Of a stretch of 11,348 bases of DNA, positions 7,827 through 11,348 are shown in pieces. Made by a program: the position numbers and the translations under genes. The notes below the pieces were generated by a model. That model did not search any database and was not told the DNA's origin. It saw nothing but the letters and a program-made list of their open reading frames with translations. Every line of letters begins with the position of its first letter. The stretch's first letter is position 1. The stretch is from Hamiltosporidium magnivora (Eukaryota > Microsporidia > Dubosqiidae): the NCBI GenBank assembly GCA_004325065.1, contig PITI01000511.1:1-11348 (forward strand), in the 5' to 3' direction.

Positions 7827-8810
7827 AAGATATACATAAATGAAGAGTCAGATTGTGAAGAAGAAACGGTAGTGATTAAAGAAGGAAGGAAAATTAAAAG
7901 CCAAAGAGAAATTTTAACTCAGTATGGCTTAAATAAATATTTATAAGAGTGGTATGTTTTATATTATTTTCATGATATTATGCAGTTCTATGATTAAGAT
8001 AGAATATTGCTTATACCAGTGGAGAGAGTAATCACAAAAAGTATCTGTTTGACAATGCATATGTATAATTTGTGTGAGAATCATTGATAATATTTTTGGT
8101 GAAATAAAAACCACATTGGATCTATCGATCCGTCTCTTAGGTCATTGAATGGCAAATGATTAAAATACACGAATGGAAAAAAGAAAGACTGTCTTAAAAT
8201 TATTAATTTGGCGTGGAAATCAGACTATGGCTAGGAAAATAAATGTAATTGTTCGGGGAGAAAAAAAGAAAACTCTGAATGTTGGGATGGTTCGAATCTT
8301 AGAAACTGGCTTTGCTTAAAAGAGGAATATACAGAGAAAATTCTAGGATATTGACATGTGGGAATATGTTAACATTATATGTTTATTTTCAATACTGAGA
8401 GGTAGAATTGTACTGGAATGAATTTGTAAATGTTCTCTTTACATTCTATGGATACCACCTAGTATACCTACATCACAAAGCTTTCCATTTAAAAGGTGGG
8501 TATAACTTAACTAACAAGCTAAAAAGTTCCTCGTGTTTGGAGATGTCTGTTATATAGTGTTATCATAGGTTAGAACCTTTTATGAGCCTCGAGAGCTATG
8601 CAACATTTTTATTTACTCTACAGTTTCAGAACTCGAAAGACTTTGAGCTAAGGTATATCCAAGCGATTTACATCAAGTCAAACTAGAATTTACAGTGTCA
8701 TACTAAGAGGTTTAACCAGAAACTTAGGGTTACGGGGGTTACTAAGTAAAATTTTTGTATATTAAAGGCGCTAAGTCTATATATTCGAGTAACCAAGGCT
8801 AGGTTTCCAT
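7827..8810 (+). pseudogene. Unidentified decayed coding region
   Basis: About 1 kb, less AT-rich than the flanks, directly follows the retrotransposon. Several plus-strand stretches look coding. 7827-7943 is open for 39 codons and acidic then basic (YINEESDCEEETVVIKEGRK...), ending in TAA. 8212-8310 is open (MARKINVIVRGEKKK...). 8399-8554 and 8558-8683 share one frame, separated by a single TAG: 52 and 42 codons containing NEFVNVLFTFYGYHLVYLHH and SKDFELRYIQAIYI. A competing frame at 8531-8690 is also fairly open (FLVFGDVCYIVLS). I recognise no domain. It could be a second mobile-element relic, a non-conserved tail of the LINE, or a captured host gene. Composition returns to background near 8800. 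Confidence 0.35.
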
Positions 8811-9507
8811 GATTTTAAATGGATTTCCATTAATAATTCATTTGATTTTTTTTATCTGCTTACAAAAAAAACTACAAACTTTTTCGTTTTAAAAAAGTCG
8901 CACAAATTTGCAGATCATATTTTTCCTAAAAAAATTTTTTGATATTACCAGATACTGCAGCGTGTTTACCATATTTTTTAAATATATAAACAATAATTTT
9001 CCTACCACTTTCAAATACTAGTTACTAAGCAGATGGTTCTTAATTTAATTGTCCTCATCCACCTTTAAATATGTTTATTTTTTTTATAATAAAAAAAAAC
9101 TCTAATTCCCTACAAAAAGATTAAGTGGTAGAGATGTTACAAATTTTCAACGAAGAACGAGTTGATCTTCGAATAGTAAATTATTTATTTTATGAATAGG
9201 AAAAATTTGCTTTTAGTTACAGCCCATTTAATATACTCAAGGATTTTCTCAGGAACCGCTAATAAATTACAACAAGGCTTTAAAATACTTGGTATCGTGT
9301 TCCGTCATATTGAAATGAAGTAGCCAATGAAAAAATTAAATTCTTGTACTAGAAAGCCAAATATATGCCTACTCCAGTTTTTTTTGCAGAGTAAACCTAA
9401 TATTTACCAAAATGTACAATACACCGTAAAAAATTAATTATAAAACCGAAGACTTATAATTTCATATACTTCTAAAGAGGTACCAATTGATTTAAATATA
9501 TATAGTC
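8811..9507. other. Non-coding AT-rich spacer
   Basis: I see no gene, RNA or repeat here on either strand. It separates the GC-richer relic block on the left from the end of the minus-strand pseudogene on the right. Confidence 0.65.
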
Positions 9508-11347
9508 TTAAAATACTCTTATAACAACATATTTTGGCTTTAATGTCTCTTCTATAAAATCAATTGTTTCTTTTGATAAATATTGATCCTGCCTGAATTT
9601 TTTAGTACAATGTAAAATTCACTATTAAAATACATATGTATACAGGTGTAAGTATTTTTCTGTATATCACACCGACTAAATATGATAAACTCAAGTTGCT
9701 TTAAATTTGCAATAAATATAAAATCTTTTTCTGATATATTTAGTTCATTTAAATTCATTATTTTTATTTTATATTCTTGGGAAGTAAAGTACAAAACAAT
9801 TTCGGAAAAACTAATATTTCGAAAATTTTTTCTATTGGATTTTTAATTCTTTTAGATTCAATAAATATCTGAAAAGCTTTCACATTTAAATTATCTATAG
9901 GAAAATCCCAAATACATAGTTTCATTGTATTGTTTAGACCATAGTTTTTAAATAGAAACTTTACAGGAATTGAAAATAATTTCAAATCTGCTTTATCTTT
10001 ATTTGAGGCTGTAGGATCAAACTTTATATTCTTAGCTAGATGTTGCAATAAATCAATCATTTTATCAATACTCCAAAGATATAACTCTGTAATATAGAAA
10101 ATTTGATTTACCGAACGGTTTAGCTTTATAGTATTTGTTTTCTCAAAGTATATTGCTTGAAGACCTATCATCATATCTATCAACCTGAAAAAACTACAAA
10201 AACTACCACTGTTGTTAGGGGAAAATCTAAAATATTTTATAGATTCGTTTAAAAAAATTTCATTTTCAATATATATATTTGAATAATTTATTTCTAAGCT
10301 TTCATGCCCTTTTATATTTAAAATTCTTCTAGAAAATCAGATTTTATTTCTGAAGATGAAATTTTAATAGATTTTATAATTTCTCCTAAAATAGTATTTT
10401 CGATTATAAAAAACCGTTTATCATTAAATTTTTCGAAAGTAATTGAAATATTATTAAAACACCCTTTATACTCATAAAAACATTTGACTTTTATATTCTT
10501 ATACTTGCATTTAAAATTTTCAGTTATTTTAACTTTATCTCTAAATTTGTTTTCATTAAGTAATTTTAAATAGAAATCTTTATTTTCTTTTGGTATTTTT
10601 TCATTTTTCTTGATATATTCTTGGCAAGAACATTGTTAGTATGCTTGCTTCAAACTTTTTATTATTTTATCAACTATATTCAAATTCAATTCATTGATTT
10701 CACGACCTGTATATCTTTCATAATTATGTTGTTCGTAAAATAAAATTGGTTAATTTTGGATAAATGCTCTATGAAAATTATACTTGTATAAATTTTAGAT
10801 TTATAAGAACGATTTTTTTAGATTTACAAAATTTAAATTTGAAGTTAGAGAACAAATTACCTCATCATATATGCAACATTTGAAGAATACAATCTCATCA
10901 ATTTCTTTTTTAAATTTTCTAAAATAAAACAAAAACTCTTTAAAAATGTTTTGTTTAAATCGTTAATATGCAAATATTTTATATTTAATCTATTTAGAAG
11001 CATTAAATATAAACTTTGAATTTTATGATTCACAACCACTTTTTTGTAAAAAAATGAATCAAAATGTTTGTTAATTCTAATGTAAGCTTTTTATCTTCTG
11101 TAAATAATCCTTTATATTCCTCAAAAATATGAATTATGGGTTCTTGGAAAAGACACAAAAATATGGAATCCCTGCCAATATTCACATGTTTACAAAATTC
11201 ATGTAATATTTCTTTTACTAAATACCGTGAGAAATAATCTTGCTTTGAAAAATGAAATTATAAGTTTTTGATTTCGAAATTATTCATTACATTGGATTCC
11301 ATTAAAACACACCAAATATTTTTTACCGCATTCCGCAATTTATTATC
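9508..11347 (-). pseudogene. Leucine-rich-repeat-like protein pseudogene (5' end outside window)
   Basis: A single minus-strand coding history covers at least 600 codons and continues beyond the right edge. It is read in consecutive pieces: 11347-11040 (TAA at 11260-11258), 11039-10860, 10863-10321 (TAAs at 10797, 10752 and 10638), about 10320-9764, 9794-9558 and about 9558-9508. The last piece ends DFIEETLKPKYVVIRVF then TAA at 9510-9508. Frame joins fall near 11040, 10860, 10320, 9780 and 9558. The join at 10320 is explained by one lost T in a TTTT run (EEF then LNIKGHESLEINYSN). Between joins, frames of 100-185 codons with three or fewer stops are far longer than chance in DNA this AT-rich, so the death is recent. 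The C-terminal text MNLNELNISEKDFIFI, then LKQLEFIIF, has the leucine-rich-repeat rhythm of expanded microsporidian LRR-like families; that assignment is tentative. No signal peptide can be judged, as the N-terminus is missing. Confidence 0.6.
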
Positions 11348-11348
11348 A

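Noticed and set aside
8288..8300. GGTTCGAATC, resembling a tRNA T-arm
   Set aside because: The flanking bases do not form the five-pair stem and no anticodon or acceptor stem is present upstream.
1..11348. CRISPR array, bacterial operon or prophage
   Set aside because: No regularly spaced repeats, no Shine-Dalgarno-led gene chains, and a spliceosomal intron with RLE-type LINE remains points to a eukaryote.

Overview
The window looks like a gene-poor, very AT-rich microsporidian chromosome segment. Three things point there: (i) the one intact gene has a 23-nt spliceosomal intron (GTAAGT...CTAAT...AAG), a size typical of microsporidia; (ii) its start codon directly follows a CCC triplet, a microsporidian translation-start signature, and AATAAA overlaps its stop; (iii) the mobile-element fossils (a Merlin/ISXO2-type DDE transposon, a non-LTR retrotransposon with a restriction-like endonuclease) and a decayed leucine-rich-repeat-like gene fit large, expanded microsporidian genomes. 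Hamiltosporidium or Edhazardia would fit, but the genus is a guess from memory of such genomes, not a database match.

Layout. 1-1395: AT-rich DNA without a supported gene. 1396-1780: a small island of richer composition, probably an unidentified coding relic. 2076-2761 (+): the only intact gene, a two-exon FAR-17a/AIG1-like six-pass membrane protein; removing the 23-nt intron brings in the family's catalytic threonine. 2762-3417: non-coding. 3418-4988: a degenerate Merlin-like DNA transposon, bounded by 12-bp perfect inverted repeats around CCGG, with a transposase fossil full of stops. 4989-6116: non-coding, with a 20-bp perfect palindrome. 6117-about 7826 (+): a 5'-truncated, frameshifted non-LTR retrotransposon: end of the reverse transcriptase (FIDDL), zinc knuckle, restriction-like endonuclease, then hairpins in the presumed 3' UTR. 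7827-8810: a further GC-richer stretch I cannot identify. 8811-9507: AT-rich and empty. 9508-11347 (-): a large pseudogene with five frameshifts and four internal stops, running off the right edge, with leucine-rich-repeat-like text at its C-terminus.

The genes do not form an operon or pathway. The picture is one maintained membrane-enzyme gene in a graveyard of elements of different ages: the LRR-like pseudogene is youngest (long frames survive), the retrotransposon intermediate, the Merlin copy old. I found no convincing new system; the best observations are the hidden first exon, the Merlin fossil and the unidentified islands.
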